Shown here: one piece after another, positions 1-12,904 of the stretch
Layout of the letters: every line of letters begins with the position of its first letter
How positions within the stretch are numbered: position 1 is the stretch's first letter
Origin: Piper betle
Taxonomy: Eukaryota; Streptophyta; Magnoliopsida; Piperales; Piperaceae
Reading direction: 5' to 3'
Assembly (NCBI GenBank): GCA_033002965.1
Contig: JAURVB010000097.1
Location: 54,677-118,676, forward strand
Length of the DNA stretch: 64,000 nt
Made by a program: the position numbers and the translations under genes
Notes under the pieces: model-generated
Seen by the model: the letters and a program-made list of their open reading frames with translations, nothing else
Told to the model about the DNA's origin: nothing
The model's database searches: none

Positions 1-382
1 TGTTGATTAATCAATTATCACCGGGAGGTAGAAATTGAGGTAAAATAATAGAAGCATGAAGGAGCGGGAGCCACCATGTCATATAATTATCTTAGATCGA
101 CAATCTGAGGGAATAAAAGATAAGAGTAAGATATGATGAAGATTAAATTGATGTTAAGGGAAATTTGACTCTAGAACGAGTTTTATCATTTTAATTTCTC
201 CTTTTATTTAAAGTTATTATTTAGATTTAGTTAAGTCAATTATTTTTGTTTTGTCTCTTAATTTTATTTTTCTTTAATTAATTTAAGGAAATTCATCTCT
301 CTGTGGGAACGATACTCGAATTTATCATTATATTACTTGTTTCGACCGTGTATACTTGCATGTCACTAAAAATATTCGAACA
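1..382 (+). repeat. 5' LTR, 3' portion only
   Basis: The segment ends in ...TTCGAACA immediately before the primer binding site, and it holds the stretch CTCTGTGGGAACGATACTCG (303-322) often seen at the end of Athila LTRs. The same 380 bp recurs in reverse complement at 7708-8090, which defines both limits. The upstream part of this LTR lies outside the window. Confidence 0.8.
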
Positions 383-388
383 AGTTTT

Positions 389-406
389 TGGCGCCGTTGC
401 CGAGGA
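389..406 (+). other. Primer binding site, tRNA-Asp type
   Basis: TGGCGCCGTTGCCG begins seven bases after the LTR end. It is complementary to the 3' end of plant tRNA-Asp, the usual primer of Athila/Tat elements. Confidence 0.8.
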
Positions 407-542
407 GATCGAATTTTCTAAGTTAATTTAGGATTAGAATTTTGAGCCTTTTTCTTTTCTTTATAGATTTTAGTGTTTGATTTTTTAAAAAAAAGGAAAA
501 AGGAAAACAATACTATATCATTGTCTTCTTCCTTGTTATTAT

Positions 543-3500
543 TTGTTTATGCATCGATTAGTGCGGTCACCCTTGTTTTCTTGTGATCCAAAGATTGAAA
601 GGACTTTGAGAAATTTGTGTGCCGCTAGAAGAAGAGCACAAGCAACCAATAGAAGAAGAAGTCATGCATCCATGGAGGACTACCGGAGTTTTAGAATTAG
701 ATGCACTTACTGCTTTATCTGCTCAGGTCAGTGCTTTAGCTAATCAAGTTCAAAATCTTAATATGTAGGGACATGTTAAGGCTGTGGAGCCAAGGTGTGA
801 ATGGTGTGGACAAGGACATTCTACAGGTCAATGTACAACAGATCAAGTTAACTACGTAGGCAACTTTAATAGGAACAACAATCCCTATTCCAACACCTAC
901 AATGCGGGCTGGCGCAATAACCCCAACTTTTCATGGAATAATTCTCCACAACCGGCTGCTGTTCCCACTAATCCACCACCACCATCACAGCATTCTCAAC
1001 CTCCTTCACTTTCTTTTCAACCACAACAACCGGATTTGATCCAAATGTTCAATTCCATGCAACAAACTATGCAACAATTTATGCAGAATCAGCAACAACA
1101 ACAACAACAGTTTATGCAACAAGTTATGGTGCAATTAAACAAGGAACCAAGTGAGCGACCCAAGGGTGTACTTCCTAGCCAACCAGAACAACCAAGGAAT
1201 GATGGTCAAGAGCATTGCAAAGCTATAACAACCTGGAGTGGTATTACTTTACAAGAACCAGTTCAACCCAATGAAGTTAGGGAAAAAGATGATAAGCCAA
1301 GCAACGAACGTGAACCCAATACATTGGTTAGCTTACTCGGAAGCAAAGGGAAAGAAAAAGATGAAGTACTTATAGATGAGGTCAAAGAAAAGGTACCATT
1401 TCCTTCTAGATTGAGGAAACAAAGTGATGAAAAATATTTCAAAAAATTTCTTGATATATTTAAGAAATTACAAATTAACATACCTTTTGCTGAAGCACTT
1501 GAACAGATGCCTAGTTATGTAAAATACTTGAAGGATATTCTAGCAAAGAAAAGGAGAGTATATGACAATGAAGTTGTAGCCATGACAGAGGAATGTAGTG
1601 TTGTCCTCCAAAGAAAACTACCTCCTAAGATAAAAGACCTGGGAAAATTTGTGATTCCATGTTCAATTGGAGGAAATGTTCATTGTAATGCTTTATGTGA
1701 CTTAGGTTCTAGCATTAATCTTATGCCTTTTTCTGTTTTCAAAAGGTTAGGAATCAAGGATATTGCTCCTACCAACATCACACTTTAGTTGGCTGACCGA
1801 TCATTGGTATATCCTAAAGGAGTCATTGAAGATGTTTTAATAAAGGTTGACAAGTTTATCTTTCCTGCAGATTTTGTAGTGCTTGAAATGGAAGGAAGGA
1901 ATGATGATATACCACTCATTGTCGGGAGAGGTTTCTTGGCAACGGGGAGAACACTGATCGACGTAGCCACTGGAAAACTTACGCTTAGGGTAAACAACGA
2001 TTATGTCACATACAACATTTTTAAATCCATGAATTGCCCGGATGCAACATATGATTGTTCTAGAATTGAACTAAGTGATAAAATAATGTACAAAGGGGAT
2101 CAGTTGAGTGATTCATTACATAAAGCCATAAATTCTCTTTGTGAAGAAGATATTGATGTGGAAGAAATGGTTAAAGTATTAGATTCGCAACCGATCTTGC
2201 CTAGAAGATTTAGAGTTGTGGAACCTTTAGATCTACCATTCCACAAATTGCTGCCATCAGTTGAAGTACCACCTATTTTGGAGTTAAAACAACTTCCAAA
2301 ACATCTCAAGTATACTTTCTTAGGGCCTAATGACACTCTTCCTGTTATTATTTCTTCAGAGCTAACTATGTTGCAGGAAGAGAAGCTGATTAGAATACTA
2401 AAGGATCACATGTCAGCTATTGCTTGGACTATAGCAGATATAAAAGGCATCGATCCATCCTTTTGTATGCATAGAATCAACTTAGTGGATGGATGCAGTC
2501 CAACCGTAGAGCACCAACGACGACTCAACCCCAACATGAAAGAAGTGGTCAAGAAGGAAATTATTAAGTGGTTGGATGCTGGAGTGATATATCCCATTGC
2601 TGATAGTACTTGGGTAAGTCCAGTACAATGTGTACCAAAGAAAGGAGGTATAACTGTGGTAAAGAATGAGAGAGACGAACTGATTTCTACAAGAGCCATC
2701 ACGGGATGGCGTGTGTGCATGGACTATAGGAAGCTCAACAAGGCTACAAAAAAAGATCACTTTCCTCTTCCTTTTATTGATCAAATGCTTGATAGATTAG
2801 CTGGGAATGCTTACTATTGTTTTCTTGATGGATATTCAGGTTACAATCAGATTACCATTGCACCCGAGGATCAAGAGAAAACGACGTTCACTTGTCCTTA
2901 TGGCACTTTTGCTTTTCGGCGAATGCCCTTTGGCTTGTGTAATGCTCCCGCTACATTTCAAAGATGCATGATGGCCATCTTTACTGATATGATTGAACAT
3001 GGCCTAGAAGTATTTATGGATGACTTTACTATTTTTGGAGAGATGTTTGATGAATGCTTATCTATTTTATCTTGTGTTCTTAAACGTTGTCAAGACACTA
3101 ATCTTGTTCTTAATTGGGAAAAATGTCATTTTATGGTACAGGAAGGAATAGTTTTGGGACATAAAGTTTCATGCCAAGGACTTGAAGTAGACAAGGCAAA
3201 AGTTGTAGCTATAGAAAAGCTCCCACCTCCTACATCGGTGAAAGAAATTAGAAGTTTTTTAGGACATGCGGGATTCTACAGACGTTTTATAAAGGATTTT
3301 TCTCAAATCTCAAAACCTTTATGTGCTTTACTAGAAAAAGATGCAATTTTTTATTTTGATGATGCATGTTTGAAAGCTTTTGAGACTTTGAAACAAAAAT
3401 TGATTTCAGCTCCCATTATGATTGCACCGGATTGGTCACGACCTTTTGAATTAATGTGTGATGCCAGTGACCATGCAATAGGTGCTGTTTTAGGCCAAAG

Positions 3501-5175
3501 GAAGGGCACATTTTTCTACGTTATCTACTATATTAGTAAGACATTGAATGATACACAACGCAATTATACTACAACTGAAAAGGAATTGTTAGCAGTAGTG
3601 CATGCTGTTGATAAGTTTAGATCATATTTGCTAAGTTCAAAGGTTATTGTATATACTGATCATGCTGCGCTAAAATACCTTTTGTCTAAGAAGGATTGCA
3701 AACCTAGGCTAATCCGTTGGGTTCTTTTATTGCAGGAATTTGATGTGGAGATTAAAGACAAGAAAGGAAGTGAGAATGTTGTAGCAGACCACCTTTCTCG
3801 GTTGAGCCAAGCACACAATGTTAAGGATGATCCACCTGTGAATGAGATTTTCCCTGATGAAAATATATTGGTCATTGAAAGTAGTGTTGTCCCATGGTTT
3901 GCTGATTTAGCGAATTACTTGGTGAGTGGGAAGATGCCACCGGACTTGAACTTTCAACAAAAGAAATGATTTCTTCATGAAGCTAAGTCATACTTTTGGG
4001 ATGACCCTCTTCTCTTCAAGCAATGTGCTGATGGAATGATAAGAAGATGTGTACCAGAAGATGAAATGGAGTCCATACTTCATCATTGTCACTCAACAGA
4101 TTATGGCGGGCACTTTGGAAGTACTAGGACAGCGATGAAAGTTCTCCAATCGGGATTATTTTGGCCTACACTATTTAAAGATGCAAGACATTTTATTGAG
4201 AGATGTGATCGCTGTCAAAGGGCTGGAAATTTGTCAAGGAAAAACGAAATGCCTCTCAACTCTATTCTTGAAGTGGAATTATTTGATGTATGGGGTATAG
4301 ATTTTATGGGTCCTTTTCCTCCATCAAACTCTAACATTTATATTCTTTTAGCTGTAGATTATGTTTCTAAATGGGTTGAAGCAGTGGCCTTACCTTCAAA
4401 TGATGCCAAGGTGGTGGTTAAGTTTTTAAAGAAGAATATATTTACCAGATTTGGTACACCTCGAGCAATCATTAGTGATGGAGGATCTCACTTTTGCAAT
4501 AGGCAATTTGAAGCTTTATTGGCTAAGTATGGAGTGAAACATAAGGTTGCTACCGCTTACCATCCACAAACTAACGGTCAGGCTGAAGTATCCAATCGAG
4601 AGATTCTTAAAATTCTAGAGAAGGTAGTAAAAGGTAATAGAAAAGATTGGTCTATTCGGTTAGATGATGCTCTATGGGCTTATAGAACAGCTTTCAAGAC
4701 ACCAATCGGCATGTCTCCTTATCGATTAGTGTTTGGAAAGGCTTGTCATCTTCCCCTAGAATTAGAACATAAAGCTTTTTGGGCCATTAAGGAATTAAAC
4801 TTTGACTTGGAAGCATGTGGAAAAATGAGACTACAACAACTTATTGAATTAGAAGAAATTAGGAGAGCTTCTTATGAAAATGCCAAAATCTATAAGGAGA
4901 AATCCAAAGCATGGCATGATCAAAGAATTGTTTCTAAACCATTTTCTCCTGGACAAAAGGTATTGTTATATGATTCAAGGTTGAAAATTTTCAAAGGAAA
5001 ATTGAAATCAAGATGGTCTGGTCCTTACATTGTGCAAACAGTTTTTCCACACGGTGCAATTGAAATTAGGACTGAGCATGGGGATCGATCATTTAAAGTC
5101 AATGGATGTAGACTGAAACACTACTATGAAGGGGAGCAACTTTGGAAGTCCTCCATCACATTAAATAAAGAATGA
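543..5175 (+). pseudogene. Athila gag-pol, internally deleted and interrupted
   Basis: A short gag N-terminal piece (about 549-690) is in a different frame from what follows. It is joined near 690 to the gag C-terminus, so the gag core is missing. From about 694 to 5175 one frame is open except for three stops: TAG at 766-768, TAG at 1786-1788 and TGA at 3967-3969. There is no ATG at the joins. Domains in order: zinc knuckle CEWCGQGHSTGQC (about 796-834); a Q- and P-rich linker; protease DLGSS (about 1700); RT with FMDD near 3016; RNase H around MCDASD and YTDHAALK (3450-3680); integrase HHCC zinc finger (4080-4220) and a D-D-E core in DFMGP, SDGGSHF and AEVSNRE (4300-4610). At least the TGA looks like C-to-T decay of an Arg codon. 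The reading frame is otherwise well kept, which suggests moderate age. Confidence 0.9.
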
Positions 5176-6752
5176 GAAACTTGGCGTCTGGCTGTAGACG
5201 TTAAACCAAGCGCTTCTTGGGAGGCAACCCAAGAATGGGTCAAGTGCAAATTCAGTTATTCATGATAATCATCCACCGACTAATTGAGTTGAGGGAGTTC
5301 TCTTTCACTTCTTTTTCTTTATCTTCATTTTTATTTTGTTCAACATTGAGGACAATGCTTAGTTTAAGTTTGGGGGTGATGCCTTAATTTTGTTGCATAT
5401 TGTTCATGCTCGACTCATGTTTAGATTTAGATATACATATATATAGTGTAGTTTAGTATAAAAATTTTATTATGCAATGGTATTTTAGTCTCTTGGTTCA
5501 ATGATAGATACATGTGAATTAGTCTTACCTTTCTTGGGAAAACTTGATTAATTGATATGAGGGATGAACTGAGTAAAAGATTGCAGTCGAGAGTTGGTTC
5601 TCTACCTTATAATATTTTCACAATCCTTTGGTTTAGATGATTTCAATGAATGTTTTGCAATAAGGATTGTACATGATGGTCATGACTTTTAGAATTTGCC
5701 CTAGCGACTTTCGAGGCGAAATATTTGGCTTGCCATGTTGATGGAAAATGATATAGGCATTTCTTTTTGATGAGTCTGGGCCTTTCTTCAAGCCTACCTA
5801 ATATGAATTATCCTCTGTACACAATTTCATGGCCTTTATTATACATATTTGTTTGATTACCCTTATTTTAGCCTTGGCCTTTTTATTGAAAATATATCTT
5901 GCTGCTTGAGTCCTAGCACCCTAGTGTTTTGAATTCGTTCTAAATTCTAACAAGGATGAAACTTTGAGTAGTATAGGGGGAAGGCATTGCGTGTTATAGA
6001 GTGGTGATTGAGTAGATAGTGTGGACTTTCCTGGCACTTTGCTTTGTAAAAAAAGAAAGAAGAAAAACAAAGAAAAAAAAGAAGAAGAAATTGAAAAAAA
6101 GAAGAAAAGAAAAAGATGAGGCAATGATCCTCCACCAGTAAATACAAGATGAAGCAATAGTCTTCCACTGGTTTGAAATAAAAGAAAAAAAGAAAAAGCA
6201 ACAGGTAGTCAATGGAAAATCAAAGCAAAGTTAGTTCTTATATTGGGTCAACTCGATACTACATTTAAGGAAGTTTGTGTCATATTGCTTGGGGATTTGT
6301 TGTACATGTATGTCAGGATTTAGAAAGGATTTTTAATTCTAGGGTGCATATTAGCCTCTGATTTTTCTATCTTGTTTATCCTATTTTTGGTCCCTAGCCC
6401 CTGGCCCCGTTACAACCTATAAAGACCTATTGATTCCATTAAATTGGCATTGCCTACATTAGTGGAGATGGGAGCGAAAGGTGAACATATTTAAGCATGT
6501 GCTTGATTGTATTCTCTTGGTTGTAGATGAGAATGATAAGCTAATGGACTATCTTACACACACACAGTAGAGCTTTCTTTTGGGTGTGATTGATGAAAGG
6601 GAATTTCTGATTTAATTGACATCTTGTTGCCTCTGGATAGTTTGATTAAGAATCATATGAGAACATAATGGGGACTAAGTATTTTTGTGTAGTAAAATTT
6701 TCTTTGTTATGATATTTTGCTCGGGACGCGCAAAAGTTTAAGTTTGGGGGTG
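5176..6752 (+). other. Non-coding 3' region of the Athila element with two polypurine tracts
   Basis: No credible envelope-like frame is present. AGTTTAAGTTTGGGGGTG occurs at 5361-5378. The core TTTAAGTTTGGGGGTG recurs at about 6737-6752, directly before the 3' LTR, and that second copy is the functional plus-strand primer position. A purine-rich run (AAAGAAGAAG type) lies at 6045-6200; long frames on the other strand there are low-complexity artefacts. Confidence 0.75.
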
Positions 6753-7560
6753 TGTTAAGTGTTTAAAATATATAATATTTACCCATGTTTTTAATATGAT
6801 TTTGTACTTCTCGGGTATAAATATTATTAATTAAGTAATATTTTACTTTATTTTTTAGTTAATTAATATTTTATTAGATATGCTTAATTTTGGTGTTTTA
6901 ATGCAGAAAAAGATGAATAAATTAAGCTTTGGAATTGAATGGTCATGACACTTGGCCCCACCCAATGGCTACAATGTTATGGTGTTCAATGGAGTCGAAC
7001 AGTTGGAAACTTGAAGGGACATTATAATTAATTAGACTACGTCGATTTGTGAACACCCTCTTCGAATTCTTGTATCTCCACTTCTATATAAAGGGGTGGT
7101 CATTTGTTGTTGATCATATCTCATCTCTTGGCTTCAGAATGTAGTGAAAGAAGTAGTTTTAGTTTTTGTAATTTCTTTCTCTTTCATAATAAAAATTAGT
7201 TTCTTCTTTATAATGTTTTCTATTTTTATTATGGAGTAGTCTTATATTTCGTTCTAGAGAAGAATGGAACTTAACATGATTTAATTGAATTTATTTCAAG
7301 CTCTTACTCTTTTATTCAATCGGATTGTTTGAATTATCATGTTCTAAATGCTAAGAATAGATTGATCACCTATATCTTAGATCATGAGGTTTAATTAGAT
7401 TTCGGGAGAAATTAATTAGATTAGTCATTGATAATTCATCATACGACGAGTCTTTTGACTTGTTTGTCGTTGTGGTCGGGAGATACACAACACCGTATGC
7501 GATTGTAAGGTAATTCTTAACCTTATAGTTTTATTAAACATGTGTAGAAAATACGGCTAA
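6753..7560 (+). repeat. Athila 3' LTR, 5' portion
   Basis: It starts TGTTAAGTGTTTAAAATATA right after the polypurine tract. The left limit is firm. The right limit is approximate, because the sequence expected next (the 380-bp tail seen at 1-382) appears inverted further on. The corresponding part of the 5' LTR is outside the window, so identity between the LTRs cannot be judged. About 150 bp of unassigned sequence (7561-7707) follows, with a near-palindrome ATCGGAGAGATCCGAT at its start. Confidence 0.7.
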
Positions 7561-7707
7561 ATGGCTCGACATCGGAGAGATCCGATAAAACACCACCAAG
7601 AGTATCTGCACATCTACGGCGAGCTTGGACTCCAAGACCTACATCGGAACCCACCACTAAGTAAAATACTAATATCTGTATATGATGGATGTTTGTGGGT
7701 GTGTACT

Positions 7708-8090
7708 TGTTCGAATATTTTTAGTGACATGCAAGTATACACGGTCGAAACAAGTAATATAATGATAAATTCAAGTATCGTTTTCGCAGAGAGATGAATT
7801 TCCTTAAATTAATTAAAGAAAATAATATTAAGTGAAAAACAAAAACAGTTGACTTAACTAAATATAAATAATAACTTTAAATAAAAGGAGACGTTAAAAT
7901 GATAAAACTCATTCTAGAGTCGAATTTCCCTTAACATCAATTTAATCTTCATCATATCTTACTTTTATCTTTTATTCCTTCAAATTATCGTTCTAGGATA
8001 ATTATATGACATGGTGGCTCCCGCTCCTTCATGCTTCTATTATTTTGCCTCAATTTCTACCTCCCGGTGATAATTGATTAATCAACTCCC
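7708..8090 (-). repeat. Inverted copy of the Athila LTR tail
   Basis: The reverse complement of this stretch matches 1-382 almost base for base. It begins TGTTCGAATATT, the complement of the LTR terminus, and ends at GGTGATAATTGATTAATCAAC. It forms a 380-bp inverted repeat with the 5' LTR, about 7.3 kb apart. Confidence 0.85.
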
Positions 8091-8841
8091 CTTGGTTGTT
8101 TTTGAACTTATGCTCCAGAAATTCATGGAACAAGCCTCTTCCCTAAGCCTATTATATAAGTATGCACATTTTTATGCATTTCACAAATAAGAGATTGAGT
8201 GGTACGAAGATATGTATGGACTACACTAGTACTCCTTCAAACTCATGAGGTAGTGTGGTGTATAAGGGTACTGCATAATGCACCACATTTCTGGAATTTT
8301 GGCACTAACTTAACTATTCCTTTTGCCACTCGAGTACCATGGCGGGTGATATAGAAGGTGTGAGGGCGTAAGCGATTGTATGTATGAATATGATTATGAG
8401 CTATGCATGCGAGCCGACACTTGCTTAAGTTTGTTTGCTTACCGCCCAGTGTGGGCAATCTTAAAGTTTCATAAGTTTTCGTGGGTAGTGGAATACCTAT
8501 TTGCCAGTTTGTATTAGTTATTTTAGGGACTAGTAACATTCGTTACTGATGTTTTTCATATAATATATATGGGTCTTACAAATCTTGAATCGACTTAGGC
8601 GAAAGACTGATAAATGTTACATACACTTAAGCTGAGCACAATCATTTACTTTCTTATTTTTATTTATGGTCAATGTGTTTTGACATGTATTTAACTATAT
8701 CTTCCATTCTAATGACACCAAGAAGGTTGTTTTAATCTATTTTATCAATTGAGTCATACCGACCGACAACTTTAACATGACTCGACTTGATCGCAACATT
8801 TATGATTAGGTTCTTAAGTGAACCGAAATCGAGGTATTACA
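8091..8841 (+). mobile_element. Family R repeat, 3' fragment
   Basis: Similar by eye to the ends of the copies at 44340-48751 and 49990-52656. It shares the block ATTAGTTATTT (about 8512) followed by a TAACATTCGTTACTGA-like stretch, and then ACATGACTCGACTTGATCG (8775-8793) and the end GAGGTATTACA (8831-8841). Its left part is cut off by the inverted Athila tail. It is non-coding. Confidence 0.65.
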
Positions 8842-9098
8842 AGAATCGTCTCACATTCATAATGGATATGAGTTGAGACCTTTAATAAATAATACGAATT
8901 GAACTACCTATCACCTACCTCTCTTGTAGAGATGTGTGACTATTCTAACACTCCACCATATATGCAAGCCCATTAAGCTTAGTATGTGGGACTACTTTCG
9001 TGCCTCTTTTTGGCTTGCCTTTTTTGAGGCATTTATAAACGTGGCTAAAATCCTACATTCACACATCTTTTAGGCCTTAACACAGACATGACAAATGT
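8842..9098. other. Unassigned spacer
   Basis: No gene or named repeat seen in this short stretch between two family R pieces. Confidence 0.5.
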
Positions 9099-11750
9099 TG
9101 TAAAACCTGACTTATTGGTTCGGTGTTTTTATGATTAGTTTGACTTTGGTTCAGCTCGGTTAGCGTTCAATTGGTCTAGTTCGATCGTGTTGGCACTAAC
9201 TAGTCCTTGTATGTTGTTGTAGACTTGGGCATTGGGTGCAACCGCTATTGAGTTTTATACGGTCGGTCATAATTACAAGGTCATGGCCTTGATGTTCTTG
9301 GTGCTTAGTTAGCATTAGGTTGCATGTCATGGTAGAGTTATGTCATATGCATCTTCAGCGTACCCTCTAGCCCTAGTCGTGCCTTAACAACCTTCTCTTG
9401 TCGGCCCCCACTTTCCCCCTTTTTGCCGCCCCTCATTTCCATCTTTTCTCGTTGTCGTCCAGCGCCACGCATGTGGTGCGCCATGCATGTGCTCAGCGCC
9501 ATTGTGGCGCTCGTGCAAGGACTTCTTTTGTTTTAGCCAAAACCCTAGCTGCCAACTCTCCCAAAACCCTCACACCTCCTCTTCTTCTCTTCCCCTCTCC
9601 TCCTGGCTGCCCCGAACCACCTCTTCCACCCCCTTCCCTCCTGTTTTATCCTCTTCTTCTCCTTCTTTTCTCTTACTTCTTCCCCCTTTCTTCCTACTTC
9701 TCTTATTTGTGCTCTAGGTACACTTTTCTCCCCTTTTTTAATTGTTTTGTATGATTTGTATAATTTCATGTAGATCTTGTTAGGATCATGTAGAATATTT
9801 TATTGTGATCATTTTGGTATATTATTTAATACATTTTTCATGTTAGATCATTATAAAAACTTGATTTTTATATAAAGTTTGCACATGTATTGTTGTTTGG
9901 ATTGCGTGTTGTGCGTTTGTTAATTGTGCGCAGTAAAAAACTTTGTGAATTATTAAATTATATTTATAACAATAAAAAATGTGAAGTTTATAAATTTTGG
10001 GTTGTGTCTGAGTTACCCGGTTCATGTACTAATTATTAATTAATTAGATATACAACGTAATAATAATTTTTGCGCGTGTTTAAATTTAAAACGAACCAAC
10101 CGTGTGATCTAAATTAATTTCACAATAAAATTAATTAATTTCCTAAATGATAAAAGATTTAATTAATAAAAATCATTGTTTGCATAGTTGGGTTAAGTGA
10201 TTATGACATCTCAATTAACTCTGAAGAACCCAATTGAATCTATTCAATTCAACATCTTTCAAGTTCTAGATCTCGATTCACCTCGGCGATTTAACTGTTA
10301 GGTTGCCAACTAATTTACCAACCAGACCAGATTATTTTAATCATAATTCAGATACTACATGACTAATTAGTATATTAGGGTATCTCAAATTTAGGTGTCC
10401 AAATCCCCAGACACGCTGACATCTTTTTGACATCTCAACTGTGTAGGTTTAAGCCAAGATAATGTTCCTAATATACTGACATTAAACTTATGATTTCAGC
10501 ATATTGTTTATTAAAATGTTCAATTATTGAACTATATCAGATTTCAAGTGTGGGCACTATATCAGTGTGTTTATTTAATTTCCTTTTGCATTCCATCATC
10601 CTTGCTGCATCTATTGCTATTCATGCATTGCATGTATTCATCATAAAATAGGGTGTAGTTGTCTGCATCACTAGGTTGTTCAGAGTTGGGCTTGCCACCA
10701 TAGGTTGAGGAGCTCTTCTTAGGTCTTTGGACTCTCTTCTAATTGATTTACTGCTTGGCTCACGTAATTTGATTTATATCGTATAACTTAGTTAGTGGTG
10801 TTATATTGGATCCCACTATCTATGAGTCATTTAACCGTTCTTTTGGATTAACAAAATCTCAAGGATGAGATCCTTTGATGAGTTTTTGAAAGATTATAAG
10901 ATCCGGTTCAAAGTCGCAATTTAGCTTTATATGACATGTCCATGCCCAAATTTGATAAACGTATCACATTTTCGGATCTTGACTTACACACAAGATGGAT
11001 GAGATGCGTGACATCACTGAGGAGCTCGGTCAGCACCCACTTGTGGTGCTCAGTGACAGTTTTATTTATATGATATTAGATTACTACTTGCATGCGGTGT
11101 ATATTTCAGTAGTATTCGGCTTGTTGCTTTAATCAAGTATATCTAGATCACACAGTATTGCAACGATTATCAGCTAGGCCCTATTGGCTATATTCATGCA
11201 TGTTACCGTGAACTATGGTTCATGTGTATGGATTATCAACAATTATGATTAGGCCCTATTGACCCCTTGTTTATAATCAGTGTGTTGCGGCAAAGTTGTT
11301 TCTTTTGAGTTTCTTATCGATAACTATTTTATCAATTTGCCAGTGTCGAGATTTTTTCTATTAGTTATTTAGGACTCAATGACACCTATTGTTGACATGT
11401 TTTCTTATATTATGTAGGTGATTAGGCTTGGCTTTGGCCAATGTAGCAGCATAGATTATGAGGACCATGGTGGATGTTGGGCCAGTGTTTTGGTGTTGTG
11501 GTGTTGTATGTCCCTTGGGGACCTTATTATCTGTTGGATATGTATTTGACTTGTCGTGTTGGTGTCTTGGAGATTGTGGGTTATGATGTGATGTTGTGGC
11601 TACTTGACGTTGAGACTTGTGTTGTGACCTATGCCGGCTCGTGCCTCATGATATGATGCTATGACTGTTTGCTAGTTTTTATGTAACTGTATTTCCTCAC
11701 TTTTGCATACGGAAGAATCTAGGGTACACATGTCTAACTTATTTTGTGCA
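9099..11750 (+). mobile_element. Family R repeat, diverged copy
   Basis: It starts TGTAAAACCTGACTTATTGG, like the complete copy at 49990 (TGTAAACCTGTGACTCG). A C-rich pyrimidine tract follows (9375-9700), then AT-rich DNA, then the shared blocks GGATGAGATCC (10863-10873) and ATTAGTTATTT (about 11360) with TTATGTAGGTGA downstream. Apparent proline- and serine-rich frames in the C-rich part are compositional and not genes. The right end is not defined; 11750 is a guess. Confidence 0.5.
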
Positions 11751-12904
11751 TGTTACTCCAACCCCCAAAGCCCTAGAATTGATGGTAATTAAACAAATAT
11801 CTAGGTAGGAGAAATCATGTTACTTGTGCAATTGCACAGAACAAATAAGGAACATGGGTTAAAGGAGCTTTTGTGATTGTTGTAATTGTAAGAGTAGGAC
11901 CCACGTGAAGACTAGCAAACCCATAGCTTGAAGAATGTAAAATTTGTGATAATGTAATATGCATGATCTAAAAATGTAGTGTAACACATTAGAGATGTTT
12001 TTGTGAATGATAAATAATGTTATAAAATATTTTTTAGATTGTTCTACAATTGAATGATATTTATACAGGTTAGTGCAATTTTTTCCATCATCCTATTTAT
12101 AGGGGAGCTCTACTGGATTTTCTCCAGAAACTTAGTCTCCATTGTAAATTCAACTCGTCTAAGATGTCCTATTTGTATGAATCAAACCTTAGGTGTCTTG
12201 CATGTATTGGTGTTGTTTGCACATTGGTATTATCTTGCATACAAAGTTGAAGATTTATAGTCTATTCTCACTTATAAACAAGATCTTACGCTGATAAGTA
12301 TTAGATGTGAGACTAAGTTGGAGGAATAGAGTCATCTAAATGCTCAATGGTGTCTTGTTCTCTTTTGGTGTTAGTAGCTATGAATAGGCCTTATATTTCA
12401 TTGTATTTAGCACTTCTTTTTATGAGGACAAGAAAAATTTCAGGGGAAAGGAATGATACATATATAGTGGGTTTAGTTTGTGATCAGCAATTCTAATGAG
12501 AGTTAGTAGAAAAGATTTAAACAGAGAGAAAATGTGAAACTTGTATAAATGGTGGAAGATGTAATGATTTGAAGGAAGGAATGAAAAATGTAAGTTCCCT
12601 AACCCTTCTTCTCTCTCTCTCTCTCTCTCTCTCTATCGTTCTATCATCTTCCTTTTTATCTTCTCCTCTAATTCTTCTCCATGTGTACCCTAAAACAATC
12701 TTTATTCTTCCATTTCTTCCCTAAATTCTCTATCTCTAAAGAGGACAGTATCAATCTTACTCCAAAAAGTAATATTAGATATGAGATTAAGTTTGGATGT
12801 AATTGAACTCAACTCTTTTCTTGTAGTAGTGCATTGCACTTGTCTCTACTTCTTTAGAACTCTAAATATTTGCATGTAATTCCTACTATTTGCATGCCAC
12901 GTAG
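11751..12904. other. Intergenic; left part of a duplicated neprosin flank
   Basis: No gene seen. From about 12330 the sequence matches 53985 onward in the same orientation, marking the start of a duplicated segment that includes the following pseudogene. A piece ending in ATGTGAGACTAAGTTGG (12305-12321) resembles the LTR ends of the TRIM-like elements at 20265 and 53480. Confidence 0.6.
12611..12634 (+). repeat. (CT)n microsatellite
   Basis: Uninterrupted CT dinucleotides. The equivalent place in the second copy (near 54260) has no such run. Confidence 0.9.

Larger units (their letters stand above)
1..8090 (+). mobile_element. Athila-type Ty3/gypsy LTR retrotransposon, decayed
   Basis: Order seen: LTR end, Asp-type primer binding site, gag remnant, protease, reverse transcriptase, RNase H, integrase, long non-coding stretch, polypurine tract, second LTR. 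The order PR-RT-RH-IN places it in Ty3/gypsy. The DLGSS protease motif, the FMDD reverse transcriptase motif, the Asp primer site and the 1.6 kb of non-coding DNA after integrase fit the Athila/Tat lineage. The window opens inside the 5' LTR, so the true left end is not visible. The element cannot be autonomous: gag has lost its core, pol carries in-frame stops, and no envelope-like frame remains. The 3' LTR is rearranged (see 7708-8090). Confidence 0.9.

Noticed and set aside
5921..6212. Phe-rich frames on the minus strand
   Set aside because: A purine run read backwards within the non-coding 3' part of the Athila element.
9398..9769. Frame of 118 codons, Pro/Ser/Leu-rich
   Set aside because: Pyrimidine-rich tract at the 5' part of a diverged family R copy; low complexity.
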